The notes under the pieces: model-generated
The model's database searches: none
What the model was told of the DNA's origin: nothing
Seen by the model: only the letters and a program-made list of their open reading frames with translations
Part shown: positions 7,036-16,555 of the stretch, in pieces
How positions within the stretch are numbered: the first letter of the stretch is position 1
Layout of the letters: every line of letters begins with the position of its first letter
NCBI GenBank assembly: GCA_029938085.1
Contig: JAPYOS010000004.1
Coordinates: 186,001 to 250,000 of the forward strand
Direction: 5' to 3'
Length of the DNA stretch: 64,000 bases
Source of the DNA: Oceanospirillaceae bacterium
GTDB lineage: Bacteria; Pseudomonadota; Gammaproteobacteria; Pseudomonadales; Balneatricaceae
Made by a program: the position numbers and the translations under genes

Positions 7036-9792
7036 ATGAAAAGAATGCTCATTAATGCAACTCATCCAGAAGAGTTGCGCGTTGCACTGGTCGATGGCCA
7101 GCGTATGTACGACCTAGATATTGAATCTGGCGCCCGTGAACAAAAAAAGGCCAACATTTACCGTGGCCGTATCACCCGTGTTGAACCTAGCCTAGAAGCT
7201 GCGTTTGTAGATTACGGCTCAGAACGTCACGGCTTTTTACCGCTTAAAGAAATCTCCAAACAATACTTTAAAGACCCATCACAAAGCAGTCGCTCAAGCA
7301 TCCGCGAACTGGTTAAAGAAGGTCAGGAAATTGTTGTTCAAGTGGATAAAGAAGAACGTGGCAACAAAGGCGCTGCCTTAACCACATTCATCAGCTTAGC
7401 GGGTCGTTATTTGGTATTGATGCCAAACAACCCCCGTGCTGGCGGCATTTCACGTCGAATTGAGGGCGAAGAACGCTCACAATTGCGCGACGTAATGAAT
7501 CAACTCACAGTACCTGCAGACTCTGGCGTTATCGTCCGTACTGCTGGCATTGGCCGTAGCGCCGAAGAAATTCAGTGGGACCTAGATTACCTTCAGCAGC
7601 TGTGGGAATCGATTGCCGCTGCCTCTGACAAAAAAGCTGCACCCTTCTTAATCTACCAAGAAAGCAACGTTATCATTCGCGCCATGCGCGATTACCTACG
7701 CCAAGACATTGGCGAAGTATTGATCGACGAACCTAAGGTATATCAAGACGTATTAAGCTTCGTGCAGCAGGTTATGCCTAGCTACGAAAATAAGATCAAG
7801 TTTTACGATCAAGAAATTCCGTTATTCAACCGCTTTCAGATCGAATCACAAATCGAAACCGCGTTTCAACGCGAAGTAACCTTGCCTTCTGGTGGCGCGA
7901 TTGTTATCGACCCCACAGAAGCCCTTGTGTCCATCGACATCAACTCAGCCCGTGCCACCAAAGGCAGTGACATTGAAGAAACGGCGCTTAACACCAACCT
8001 AGAGGCCGCTGAAGAAGTGGCTCGCCAGTTACGCTTGCGTGACATGGGTGGCTTGGTAGTAATCGACTTTATCGACATGGGACCGATGCGCAACCAACGT
8101 GCCGTTGAAAACAAGTTACGCGATAGCCTCAAGCTAGACCGAGCCCGCGTACAAGTAGGACGCATTTCGCGTTTTGGTTTGATGGAAATGTCACGCCAAC
8201 GCTTACGCCCTTCATTAGGTGAAACATCCGGCATTGTGTGTCCTCGCTGTAGTGGCCAGGGCAGCATCCGCGACGTGGCATCATTAGCACTGTCGATCAT
8301 TCGTTTAATTAACGAAGAAGCCAACAAAGACCGTTCCGCTGAGATTCGTGCAGTATTGCCAGTTAATATGGCAACTTACCTGCTCAACGAAAAGCGTGCT
8401 GAAATTTTGGAAGTAGAAAAAACTGCCAACGTACGTGTGGTGATTATTCCTAACCCACAAATGGATACCCCGCACTTTGAAGTGAGCCGCCTAAGGGACG
8501 ATAGTGACGCTGCACAAGCCGGTGAGACCAGCTACGAAATCGACCTAGTCCAGCATCACTTTGACGCCAAAGAATTTGATGCTAAAACGCCTATCGACAT
8601 GGAAAAGCCTGCTGTAGAGAGCATCCAGCCAGCTAAACCAGCGCCACAAGCGGCAGCCCCTATTGAGGCTAAGGCTAAGCCAGTCCCAGTTGCTGAAACC
8701 AAATCAGAAGGTCTGGCGACTCGCATTATGCGTTCTTTAGGCCGTTTGTTTAGTAGCAATTCTGCCAACAAAACCAAGGCTGATACAACTGCCCCTGCTA
8801 AAATCGTTGATTCTCGCAGTGACGCACGTAAAGACTCTCGCAATGGTGGCCAGCGCCGCAATCAAAACGACGATCGTCGTCGTGGTCGTAACGGTAATCG
8901 TCGTAATGATTCTCGTAACGAAAAGCGTGACGCATCATCTAATGATTCGCGTAACGATGTGCGCAACGAAAAACGCGATGACTCACGCAATGCTTCTCGC
9001 AATGAAGGCCGCACACAAGAACGTAAAAATGATCGCCCTGACGACAAACGTAACAACCGTCGTCAAGAAAATCGCAATAAGCCACGCGATGTGAAACCGG
9101 CCGAAGTGGATATAGAAGTTCAAGCTGCTGTAGTACCAGAAGAAGCTTATGAATCTACCGCTAACCGTACCCGTGATCAAAAGCGTCGTCGTGACCGCAC
9201 GGGCAAACGCAGCAATCCTAAGCCACGCGTAGAGCAAACTGATCAAGCACCTGAAGTAACTCAAGATGTTGCTGTAGAGGAAGTATTAGTTGCCCCAGTA
9301 GCCACTGAAGCAACAGTTGAAACTACAGCAAAGAAGCCACGCCAACGTAAGCCACGTGAACGCAAGCCTAGAGAAGCTAAAGTAACCACCGAAGCAACTG
9401 ATACGGTTGCAACCGCAGCAGAAGTGGAAGTGAAGACCGAAGCTCCTGCAGAAGTGAAAGCCGAAGCACCTGCCGTAGTGGAAGCCGCACCAGAAGTGGA
9501 AGTGAAAGCCGAAGCACCTGCTGTAGTGGAAGCCGCACCAGAAGTGGACGTGAAAGCCGAAGCGCCTGCTGTAGTGGAAGCCGCACCAGAAGTGGACGTG
9601 AAAGCCGAAGCGCCAGTGGAAGTGGCCGCTGCACCCGTTGAGGTAGATGCGCCTGTAGTTGAGGCAGTGGTAGCAGATACCCCAGCCGCTGATACAGTCA
9701 GCTCAGAACCTAAGCGTGCTCACAACGATCCACGTGAAAAGCGTCGTCGCGCTAAGGCCGAAGCAGAACAAGCTGCAGCCAAGCAAGGCTAA
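7036..9792 (+). CDS. rne: Ribonuclease E
   Basis: The essential endonuclease of mRNA decay and rRNA/tRNA processing and scaffold of the degradosome. The start [18 protein letters not shown] matches E. coli RNase E, so the ATG at 7036 is preferred over one 24 bases earlier. The S1 domain falls at about residues 35-125; the Mg-binding aspartates are D301 (VSIDINSA) and D344 (VVIDFIDM); the Zn-link cysteines are C402 and C405 (CPRC). After the catalytic half there is an amphipathic helix ([15 protein letters not shown], 560-574), the likely membrane anchor. An Arg/Asn-rich RNA-binding stretch with many SRN/RNE repeats follows (about 590-690), then an Ala/Glu/Val repeat region, and a basic [11 protein letters not shown] tail of the kind that binds PNPase. 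Length is 918 residues. Confidence 0.97.
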   Translation: MKRMLINATHPEELRVALVDGQRMYDLDIESGAREQKKANIYRGRITRVEPSLEAAFVDYGSERHGFLPLKEISKQYFKDPSQSSRSSIRELVKEGQEIVVQVDKEERGNKGAALTTFISLAGRYLVLMPNNPRAGGISRRIEGEERSQLRDVMNQLTVPADSGVIVRTAGIGRSAEEIQWDLDYLQQLWESIAAASDKKAAPFLIYQESNVIIRAMRDYLRQDIGEVLIDEPKVYQDVLSFVQQVMPSYENKIKFYDQEIPLFNRFQIESQIETAFQREVTLPSGGAIVIDPTEALVSIDINSARATKGSDIEETALNTNLEAAEEVARQLRLRDMGGLVVIDFIDMGPMRNQRAVENKLRDSLKLDRARVQVGRISRFGLMEMSRQRLRPSLGETSGIVCPRCSGQGSIRDVASLALSIIRLINEEANKDRSAEIRAVLPVNMATYLLNEKRAEILEVEKTANVRVVIIPNPQMDTPHFEVSRLRDDSDAAQAGETSYEIDLVQHHFDAKEFDAKTPIDMEKPAVESIQPAKPAPQAAAPIEAKAKPVPVAETKSEGLATRIMRSLGRLFSSNSANKTKADTTAPAKIVDSRSDARKDSRNGGQRRNQNDDRRRGRNGNRRNDSRNEKRDASSNDSRNDVRNEKRDDSRNASRNEGRTQERKNDRPDDKRNNRRQENRNKPRDVKPAEVDIEVQAAVVPEEAYESTANRTRDQKRRRDRTGKRSNPKPRVEQTDQAPEVTQDVAVEEVLVAPVATEATVETTAKKPRQRKPRERKPREAKVTTEATDTVATAAEVEVKTEAPAEVKAEAPAVVEAAPEVEVKAEAPAVVEAAPEVDVKAEAPAVVEAAPEVDVKAEAPVEVAAAPVEVDAPVVEAVVADTPAADTVSSEPKRAHNDPREKRRRAKAEAEQAAAKQG
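9430..9621 (+). repeat. 48-base in-frame tandem repeat in the rne tail
   Basis: Three near-identical 48-base units begin at 9454, 9502 and 9550, each encoding [15 protein letters not shown] plus E or D. Partial copies precede (9430) and follow (9598). The units differ at only a few third positions, so the array is young and its copy number is likely to vary between strains. It encodes about residues 799-862, a low-complexity, probably disordered linker. Confidence 0.9.
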
Positions 9793-10853
9793 CTAAGCCA
9801 AAACTCACCTCGGCTGTTAAACAGCCGAGGTTCTATTTCCAACACCACATCAAACGTTGCGAATACATCAGCCTGAATACGCTGAGCTAAAGCCAACACT
9901 TCATCACCTGTCACTGCGGTACCCGTTGCCACCAAAACCAGCGCCTGTAATTGATGTACACCCACGCCGTCTTGGCTATAACCCCTCCAACCTAACTGAT
10001 CAATTAACCAACCTGCGGCTAGCTTAAAGCGGCCATCATCCAGTTTGTAAGCCACCAAATCGGGCCACTGCTGCTGAATTTTTGCTGTTTGTTTGGCGCT
10101 AACAATAGGGTTTTTGAAAAAACTTCCTACATTAGGGATATGCTTAGGATCGGGCAACTTTGATTGACGGATGTGAATCACAGCATCACGTATCTGCTGA
10201 ACAGTGGCGCCCACAGCCGGCTCGCCGGTCATCGACTCAATAGTTTGAGCAATAATACCGTACCCCAGTTGTGCTGGATTATCTTTTGTTAAGGCGTGGT
10301 GACCCAATTGAAAGTTTACCCGCGTCACAACCCAATGCGGATGACGTTTAAAGATACTGTCGCGATAACCAAGTTCGCAGGCCTCTGCAGTCAGTTTAAA
10401 ACAGGCTCCGGTATTAAAGTCGAACACATCGACCCAACGCAGGCACTGTTTAACCTCGACCCCATAGGCACCAATGTTTTGTATTGGTGCGGCGCCCACT
10501 TGCCCAGGAATCAACGACAAGTTTTCTAAACCGCTGGCGCCTCGTTTGACCGATGCTGCCACCAACTCATCCCACTCACAGCCACTTTCTGCACATACCT
10601 CTAGACCATCAGTGTGTGATGTCCAATCAAGTTTTGACATGGCCATCACCATCACTAACCCGGCAAAATTTTGCGTCAGTACTAGGTTGCTTCCACCCCC
10701 TATTAATAACCACGAACACGCCTGCAAGCGACAAAAGTCTCGTGCATAATGCAGGTCTTGCAGGTCTTTTATCACAGTAAAAAATGCCGCCTGCACATCA
10801 ATACCCAATGTGTTGTAGGTTTTCAGGCTGACATTTTTTTGCGGCTTAATCAT
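9789..10853 (-). CDS. murB: UDP-N-acetylenolpyruvoylglucosamine reductase MurB
   Basis: FAD enzyme of peptidoglycan precursor synthesis: NADPH-dependent reduction of UDP-GlcNAc-enolpyruvate to UDP-MurNAc in the cytoplasm. FAD-binding [13 protein letters not shown] (about residues 47-59), [20 protein letters not shown], the catalytic-loop Ser region NVGSFFKNP and the C-terminal EIEPRLF motif place it in the type I (E. coli-like) class, with the normal length of 354. The 3' end overlaps the convergent rne gene by four bases, and its start overlaps the kdsB stop (ATGA), so it is translated as the last gene of the lpxK-ycaR-kdsB-murB chain. Confidence 0.97.
   Translation of the reverse strand: MIKPQKNVSLKTYNTLGIDVQAAFFTVIKDLQDLHYARDFCRLQACSWLLIGGGSNLVLTQNFAGLVMVMAMSKLDWTSHTDGLEVCAESGCEWDELVAASVKRGASGLENLSLIPGQVGAAPIQNIGAYGVEVKQCLRWVDVFDFNTGACFKLTAEACELGYRDSIFKRHPHWVVTRVNFQLGHHALTKDNPAQLGYGIIAQTIESMTGEPAVGATVQQIRDAVIHIRQSKLPDPKHIPNVGSFFKNPIVSAKQTAKIQQQWPDLVAYKLDDGRFKLAAGWLIDQLGWRGYSQDGVGVHQLQALVLVATGTAVTGDEVLALAQRIQADVFATFDVVLEIEPRLFNSRGEFWLS
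9807..9831. terminator. Perfect hairpin inside the murB 3' end, candidate rne terminator
   Basis: ACCTCGGCTGT-TAA-ACAGCCGAGGT is an 11-base perfect inverted repeat with a three-base loop, 15 bases past the rne stop. It is followed on the + strand by a weak T-rich stretch (TTCTATTT). Because rne and murB overlap, the hairpin is also translated as the last codons of murB. Confidence 0.6.
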
Positions 10854-11638
10854 AGGTTAGCAAGACTTTCGTCATTGGCTAAAAAAGCACGCATGTTTTC
10901 TAAATCTTCTAATGTATCAACCCCTGCAGGCATACCACTCGGCGCCACATCAACATGGATCAATTCGCCGTGATGCAGGGCTCTGAGTTGTTCTAAGCTT
11001 TCTAACGCCTCATTAACCGCCTGCGGCCAAGTAACATATCGGTGTAACAATCCAACTCGGTAGGCATATAACCCGATATGACGCAGGTAAACCTCGCCTG
11101 CTGCAAGTCGTTGAGTCCCATTTGGCGTATCGCCTTGCCAATTTCTGTCCCATGGTAGTGGTGCTCTCGAGAAATACATGGCCATGTTGGCTAGATTACG
11201 CACTAATTTGACAGCATTGGGATCAAACACTTGTTTGGGGTCAGTGATGGGCTCGGCTAAGGTGGCAATAGCGGCTTGGGGGTGCTGCGCCAAATTAGCC
11301 GCCACTTGGTTGATTAACTGCGGAGGAATGAGCGGTTCGTCGCCCTGCACGTTAACAATAATGTGTGCATCAGGTAAAGCCAGTGTTTGCACCACTTCTT
11401 GCAGCCGATCCGTACCTGTAGGGTGGATTTTAGAAGTCATCACAACGTGATCACAAAAATCGTTGGCGTGGGCCAAAATGTCACTGTGATCCGTGGCGAT
11501 ATAGACCTTCTGCGCATCACTCTTGCACGCCTGTTGGTAAACCCGCTGTAGCATGCTGGTACCGGCAATATCCATCAAGGGTTTACCGGGTAAGCGGCTC
11601 GACTGGTAGCGCGCCGGAATAATGACCGAAAACGCCAT
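10850..11638 (-). CDS. kdsB: 3-deoxy-manno-octulosonate cytidylyltransferase KdsB
   Basis: Activates Kdo with CTP to CMP-Kdo for lipopolysaccharide inner-core assembly. The N-terminal IIPARYQSSRLPGKPL nucleotide-binding motif, the VQGDEPL metal-binding stretch near residue 100 and HIGLYAYR further on are diagnostic, and 262 residues is slightly above the usual 250. The start overlaps the stop of the upstream Trm112-like gene (TAATG) and the stop overlaps murB, so translation is coupled along the operon. Confidence 0.97.
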   Translation of the reverse strand: MAFSVIIPARYQSSRLPGKPLMDIAGTSMLQRVYQQACKSDAQKVYIATDHSDILAHANDFCDHVVMTSKIHPTGTDRLQEVVQTLALPDAHIIVNVQGDEPLIPPQLINQVAANLAQHPQAAIATLAEPITDPKQVFDPNAVKLVRNLANMAMYFSRAPLPWDRNWQGDTPNGTQRLAAGEVYLRHIGLYAYRVGLLHRYVTWPQAVNEALESLEQLRALHHGELIHVDVAPSGMPAGVDTLEDLENMRAFLANDESLANL

Positions 11639-11820
11639 TAAACTTGTTTCTCGGCTTCGGTCATGGGCCGAGCTTGAGCTTCTAACAGCACTGGAATACC
11701 CGCATCAATGGGGTAAGCCAAACCGCTAGCAGGACAAAACAACTCATTGCTTGCCTGGTTGTAAAACAATTGGCCGTGACTCACTGGGCAGGCCAGTACT
11801 TCGAGTAGTTTCTTATCCAT
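11638..11820 (-). CDS. Trm112/YcaR-family small protein
   Basis: A 60-residue protein of the YcaR/Trm112 family: MDKKLLEVLACPVSHGQL at the N-terminus and LFCPASGLAYPIDAGIPVLL in the middle. In this copy the family's usual second cysteine of a CPxC pair appears as CPVSH, so only isolated cysteines remain and zinc binding is doubtful. It lies between lpxK and kdsB as in most gammaproteobacteria, and its function in that operon is not established. Confidence 0.9.
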   Translation of the reverse strand: MDKKLLEVLACPVSHGQLFYNQASNELFCPASGLAYPIDAGIPVLLEAQARPMTEAEKQV

Positions 11821-11847
11821 GGGGTTCCTTTTTTGTAGCGTTAGCGG

Positions 11848-12855
11848 TTACCGCTTAGCACTTAAATCGAGTTGTTGAATTAGCCTTGTTACCAGCGACT
11901 CTGGTAAGGTTAACCTTTGTGTAGCGTAGAGCCAAGGTTGATTTTGCTGTTCTGCCATTGGTTTACATTTTACTGCATCTTTAGCAGTCATGATAAGCTC
12001 ACCAAGGGGCAAATCTTGGGGCTTAAACTGATGATGGTCTGCAAAGCCTTGCCCCTCTACACTATAGCCTTTGGCCCTTAGGTCATTAAAAAAGCGTTGT
12101 GGGTGCCCTATTGCGGCAATCGCATTTAACGGCGTATCAACAGTGGGCCAAGCAGCCACTTGATCATCTGCCACACGCCTGAGTTGGTCTAGCTGGGGCC
12201 GTAATAGGCAGTAATCTTGCTCTACCAATACCTGCTGTAATTGTTGCTTCACCTGAGGTTGCAACTCGCCAGTGATTAATACTTGGTCAACTTGGTGCAA
12301 GCGAGTAAACGGCTCCCGCAATGGGCCCGCAGGCAAACAATGACCATTGCCCAGACCTCGAGCACCGTCTATCAAACACCACTCAACGTCACCTTTTATA
12401 GCACTGTGCTGCAAACCGTCGTCACTAATCACTAGGTCATATTGGCCTTGCTCGGCCAGCCAGGTTAATCCGGCTTTACGATCCCACCCCACCACCACTG
12501 GCACGCCGGTAAGCTGAGCTAACAAGGTGGGTTCGTCACCGACCTGCTCTGGCTTATCTTCTGCTGTAACGCAGTGTGGCCCAGCACCGATACGACCACC
12601 GTAACCTCGGCTAATAATTGCAGGCCTTAGGCCCTGCTGTTTTAGCGCCGCCACCAAGGCCACTACTAACGGAGTTTTACCCGTGCCCCCTAAAGTTATA
12701 TTGCCCACAACCAGCAGCGGTATAGGGTTATTAGAGGGACTGGCCTGGCGTCTCAGGTGTATATTTCGCAACCTTAAGTAGACCCATTCTAAGGGGTAAA
12801 ATAGGCTTAACCACCATGCGCCCCTATACCATGCGTTGAGTATTATTTGTGTCAC
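11848..12855 (-). CDS. lpxK: Tetraacyldisaccharide 4'-kinase LpxK
   Basis: Phosphorylates the 4' position of the lipid A disaccharide precursor at the inner membrane face, giving lipid IVA. The N-terminal hydrophobic segment (AWWLSLFYPLEWVYLRLR), the P-loop GNITLGGTGKTPLV (about residues 52-65), the GDEPTLLA motif and the catalytic-region VISDDGLQH are visible; length 335 is typical. The start is a GTG. It sits in the chain comEC-lpxK-ycaR-kdsB-murB; the MsbA gene that often precedes lpxK is absent here. Confidence 0.96.
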   Translation of the reverse strand: MTQIILNAWYRGAWWLSLFYPLEWVYLRLRNIHLRRQASPSNNPIPLLVVGNITLGGTGKTPLVVALVAALKQQGLRPAIISRGYGGRIGAGPHCVTAEDKPEQVGDEPTLLAQLTGVPVVVGWDRKAGLTWLAEQGQYDLVISDDGLQHSAIKGDVEWCLIDGARGLGNGHCLPAGPLREPFTRLHQVDQVLITGELQPQVKQQLQQVLVEQDYCLLRPQLDQLRRVADDQVAAWPTVDTPLNAIAAIGHPQRFFNDLRAKGYSVEGQGFADHHQFKPQDLPLGELIMTAKDAVKCKPMAEQQNQPWLYATQRLTLPESLVTRLIQQLDLSAKR

Positions 12856-12914
12856 TTAGGCACCATTGTCAAATCAGCAGACCGTATGTTGTATCAATAT
12901 GAGGTTATTATAAC

Positions 12915-15254
12915 TCAGGGCAAAAAGGGCTGCACTTTATAGTCTCCATCAGGTTCAAAGGTCACCACCACCTGCCCATGTTGAGCCGTGTTATACCAAT
13001 GACTTCCAAGCTGCCAATAACGACGCGTAACCAGCTTACGCGGGTGGCCAAAGGCATTGCGTAGACCGGCAGAAATGAGCACGTACGAAGGCGCTACGCG
13101 CTGTAAAAACGCTGCCGTCGACGAACTATTGCTACCATGGTGTGGCGCAATAAGAATGTCACTGGCTAGATCATCGACATATTGCCGCAATAACTGCGCC
13201 TCTGCCCTAGATTCAATGTCTCCGGCAATCATAATTTGACGCCCATAAATACTGAGCAATACAATACAAGAGGCATTATTTCCGCTTAGGCCAGCTTCTG
13301 CCAAAGCAATTTGACGCCATTGTATCGGCACTGCGGGATCTTCACTCCATGTTTGCCACTTGCTGGTACGGCAACGTTTAACTGTGGTTGTACTAAGCTC
13401 TAGCGGCGCTTCGCGTTGGCTATTAATTGCCGTAGGCAGCATCAAATGTTGTACCGGCATTTGCGCCAGTAGCGTCTCTAAGCCGCCACTATGATCTCGG
13501 TCCCAATGCCCGACCACCACAGTGTGCAACTTATTGACTCCCACCCTACTAAGTTCTGGCAACACCACGGCGTCAACTAAGTTAAAGCCACTTCGATACC
13601 GGTTCCCCAAATCATAAATTAGATGTTGGTCACCGTTTTGCAGCCACACACTTAAGCCTTGACCCACATCGAACAAGGTCAATTTGACACCATTTGAGCG
13701 CTTATCAGCAGGCCCGAGTTGTGGCTGCCAATAGACAATATTAGCCAGTAGAAACAACCCTAAAAACAGCCACGTTAAGCCACCCAGCCAACGCCGAGCC
13801 ATTAAACTTGCAGCGGCCACCAGCATTAACCCCACCCAAATACCTGCTGGCGCTTGATGCATTGACACTTGAGCCCAAGGCCATTGTGCAAGGTCACTCA
13901 AAACCCGCCAAATCAAGCTTAGGCTGCTATCTACCCACACTAATACCGGCGTTGGCAAAGTCACCACTAAAGCGACTAAACTTACCAGCATCAGCAATGG
14001 AATAACCACCACACTGAACAATGGCACCAACAACAAATTGATCAGCGGCGCGACCAAGCTCACTTGTCCCGTAACTAAGGCAATAACCGGCAACACTAGA
14101 ACCGACAGTGCAGCTTGCGCCGCCAGTAACTGCAAACCTTTACGCCACCACTGTGACGCTCCAGCACGGTACCAAACCAGCCCCAATGCAAGCACTGCCG
14201 TATACGATAGCCATAAACCCAAACTGGCCGCACTGGAAGGTTGAAAACCAAGCGTTATGGCAAACGCAATGAAGAGCCGCTGGCCAAAACTTAACTGTAG
14301 GCCCCACAATTGCCCCCACATCAACCCCAACAGCATAATCACTGCGCGCTGAGCCGGCAAACCGAACCCACTCAACAACGCGAACGTTAGCGCTGCCATC
14401 ACGCCCACCCAAGCCTGAGTGCGCAGAGCAGCGGCGCCCGAGGATCCCAATGGCATCAACAACAGACGTACCAAGGCCATTGCCATGAGCGCCACTAAAC
14501 CCACATGCAGACCAGAAATGACCAACAGGTGGGTTGTACCCGTAGCGGCCAATACCCGCCACTGGCTAGACGACAAGGCTTCGGATTGGCCCAATATCAA
14601 ACCACCCCACAGGGCCATTGCCGTGGGCGAAATAGGCAGTGATTGTAGCGCCTGCCACAAATCAAAACGCAACTTACCTAATTGCCACAAAGGCCATTGC
14701 CAACTGACACAAGGCGCTCCCGTACTGGTCCATTGTTTGACATAACCCGAGTCATACTGCCCCTTCACTTGACTCCAACGATGATAATCAAAGCTCGAAG
14801 GATTAGCATAATTTCTAGCCGTTTTTAAACGCACTAACAGGGACACTTGACGACCAATTAATGCGCTTGTCTTGGGTTTTGGAGTTAAGGTCGGCCACTG
14901 AGGTTGTGCGGCAGCCGTGTAGCGATAACTAGTGACTTTAATGGTTCCGGGTAACGTATCCGCATTCAATTTAATGCTGAGCCCAGTGGCGTTGCTGCGC
15001 AAATCAGTCACACACCCTGTGACCGCCAGATCTTTGCCTACCCACATGAAAGGCAGCTGACTATTAAGCCGCTGATACTGCCCCATCGATGCCACTAAAA
15101 ATAGCAATAACGCGCTAAATATCAGCTTTTGATGGCTTTTGTAGGCCATAACACCTACACCCAGCAACATCACCAAAGCCACGCCCACGTTAAAACTAAT
15201 TGCAGACCAACCTAAACACCAAAACAATAACAAAAACAAACCATTGATATACAT
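12915..15254 (-). CDS. comEC: ComEC/Rec2-family DNA uptake channel
   Basis: A 779-residue polytopic protein expected to carry transforming DNA across the inner membrane. It has the DUF4131-type N-terminal region with hydrophobic helices, the competence domain with many helices at about residues 205-500 (HLLVISGLHVGLVALM is the hallmark), and a C-terminal metallo-beta-lactamase domain with VGHWDRDHSGGLE and APHHGSN metal-binding motifs. Length and domain order are complete, so it should be functional. AAGGAAGAG precedes the ATG. It diverges from the DUF2062 gene and leads into lpxK. Pilus genes needed for competence are not in the window. Confidence 0.95.
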   Translation of the reverse strand: MYINGLFLLLFWCLGWSAISFNVGVALVMLLGVGVMAYKSHQKLIFSALLLFLVASMGQYQRLNSQLPFMWVGKDLAVTGCVTDLRSNATGLSIKLNADTLPGTIKVTSYRYTAAAQPQWPTLTPKPKTSALIGRQVSLLVRLKTARNYANPSSFDYHRWSQVKGQYDSGYVKQWTSTGAPCVSWQWPLWQLGKLRFDLWQALQSLPISPTAMALWGGLILGQSEALSSSQWRVLAATGTTHLLVISGLHVGLVALMAMALVRLLLMPLGSSGAAALRTQAWVGVMAALTFALLSGFGLPAQRAVIMLLGLMWGQLWGLQLSFGQRLFIAFAITLGFQPSSAASLGLWLSYTAVLALGLVWYRAGASQWWRKGLQLLAAQAALSVLVLPVIALVTGQVSLVAPLINLLLVPLFSVVVIPLLMLVSLVALVVTLPTPVLVWVDSSLSLIWRVLSDLAQWPWAQVSMHQAPAGIWVGLMLVAAASLMARRWLGGLTWLFLGLFLLANIVYWQPQLGPADKRSNGVKLTLFDVGQGLSVWLQNGDQHLIYDLGNRYRSGFNLVDAVVLPELSRVGVNKLHTVVVGHWDRDHSGGLETLLAQMPVQHLMLPTAINSQREAPLELSTTTVKRCRTSKWQTWSEDPAVPIQWRQIALAEAGLSGNNASCIVLLSIYGRQIMIAGDIESRAEAQLLRQYVDDLASDILIAPHHGSNSSSTAAFLQRVAPSYVLISAGLRNAFGHPRKLVTRRYWQLGSHWYNTAQHGQVVVTFEPDGDYKVQPFLP

Positions 15255-15374
15255 AATGACTCTTCCTTGAGATCACTAAACCTTGGCTTAACCCATGGAT
15301 AAGCGCATAATTAAGGCGTAAACGTCGGAGTATTTAGCAACCCACCACACCTTCATCATTACTAAGGTTAGACC

Positions 15375-15881
15375 ATGCCGCGTAAGTTTTTTAAACGCAT
15401 TAGCCCAGATCCGAAAAAACTCAGCCAATATCAATCGCTGAGTTGGTTAAACGGATTTCTCCACAATACACAACTGTGGGGTTTTAAGCGCACGAGTGTG
15501 GCTAAAGGCTGTGCCATTGGCTTATTTTGCTGCATGATTCCCATACCCTTACAAATGTTACTTGCGGCCTTGATTGCCCTAGCATGGGGAGCCAACATTC
15601 CCCTATCAGTGGCCTTGGTATGGGTGAGCAATCCTATTACCATGGCACCTATGTTCTATGCCAACTACAAGTTTGGCAGTTGGTTGCTACAAACGCCGGT
15701 GTATCAACTCAATTTTGAATGGTCTGCGGGATGGTTTTGGCAACAATTTCACCACCTCTGGAAACCGCTGTATGCGGGTTCCTTAGCCGGTGGTCTAATT
15801 TTGGCATTGGTGACTTTTTTTACAGTACAGTTACTGTGGACTTGGCAGGTTAGGCGCAATTGGCTAAGACGAAAACGTTAG
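15375..15881 (+). CDS. DUF2062-family membrane protein
   Basis: A 168-residue protein with an N-terminal basic segment (MPRKFFKRISPDPKKL) and the DUF2062 core: GCAIGLFCCMIPIPLQMLLA, then WVSNPITMAPMFYANYKFG, and a final hydrophobic helix before a basic tail. About three membrane segments are predicted. The family is common beside comEC and lol genes in gammaproteobacteria, and its role is unknown. It is divergent from comEC and its 3' end overlaps lolD by four bases. Confidence 0.88.
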   Translation: MPRKFFKRISPDPKKLSQYQSLSWLNGFLHNTQLWGFKRTSVAKGCAIGLFCCMIPIPLQMLLAALIALAWGANIPLSVALVWVSNPITMAPMFYANYKFGSWLLQTPVYQLNFEWSAGWFWQQFHHLWKPLYAGSLAGGLILALVTFFTVQLLWTWQVRRNWLRRKR

Positions 15882-16555
15882 TTAACTAACACGCCGTCTA
15901 CCAGCCTCAATTGGTGATCCAGTTTATTGGCCAGTACTAAATCGTGGGTCACTGCGATAAACGCGGTGCCCAAGTCTTGTTGCAATTGCTGTAACAAAAC
16001 TAAAATTTGAGCTGCGTTATGTTGATCTAAATTACCGGTGGGTTCATCCATTAACAGACAAGCCGGTTGATTAATAAGTGCACGGGCAATCGCTACCCGC
16101 TGACGTTCGCCACCGGACAATGCACCGGGCCGATGACTGATCCTGTCGGATAAACCTACCAAATCCAACGTTTCTGCAGCCTGAGCACGCGCTATGGCAG
16201 GCTTGTTGCCGGCCATAATGTGAGGCAGCATCACATTTTCTAAGGCACTAAATTCCGCCAACAAGTGGTGGAATTGAAATACAAAACCTAGGTGCTGGTT
16301 ACGTAACTTGGCACCTTGGTTAACATTGAGGTCTGACAAACATTGCCCTGCCACCCAAACCTGCCCTGCATCGGGTTGGTCCAAACCCGCCAACAGTTGC
16401 AGCAAAGTACTTTTACCCGAGCCAGAACTCCCAATAATAGCCATACTCTGCGCCGCTTCTAACTCGCAGCTAAGGCCGTTTAATACATCAACTTGGCGTT
16501 CACCGTCTTGAAAAGACTTAGTTAAGCCCTGAGCCTTCAACACCCAATTACTCAT
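15878..16555 (-). CDS. lolD: Lipoprotein-releasing ABC transporter ATP-binding protein LolD
   Basis: ATPase that powers extraction of outer-membrane lipoproteins from the inner membrane and hand-over to LolA. Walker A GSSGSGKST, the signature LSGGERQRVAIARAL and Walker B LLMDEPTGNLD are intact. I place the start at the ATG (MSNWVLKAQGLTKSF) inside the lolC/E stop region, an 8-base overlap; a longer frame adding 25 residues is not conserved. About 225 residues, the normal size. Confidence 0.95.
   Translation of the reverse strand: MSNWVLKAQGLTKSFQDGERQVDVLNGLSCELEAAQSMAIIGSSGSGKSTLLQLLAGLDQPDAGQVWVAGQCLSDLNVNQGAKLRNQHLGFVFQFHHLLAEFSALENVMLPHIMAGNKPAIARAQAAETLDLVGLSDRISHRPGALSGGERQRVAIARALINQPACLLMDEPTGNLDQHNAAQILVLLQQLQQDLGTAFIAVTHDLVLANKLDHQLRLVDGVLVN

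Noticed and set aside
9377-9634. Minus-strand Leu/Arg/Pro repeat reading frame opposite the rne tail
   Set aside because: It is the antisense reflection of the Ala/Glu/Val tandem repeat; low-complexity composition and no ribosome-binding site.
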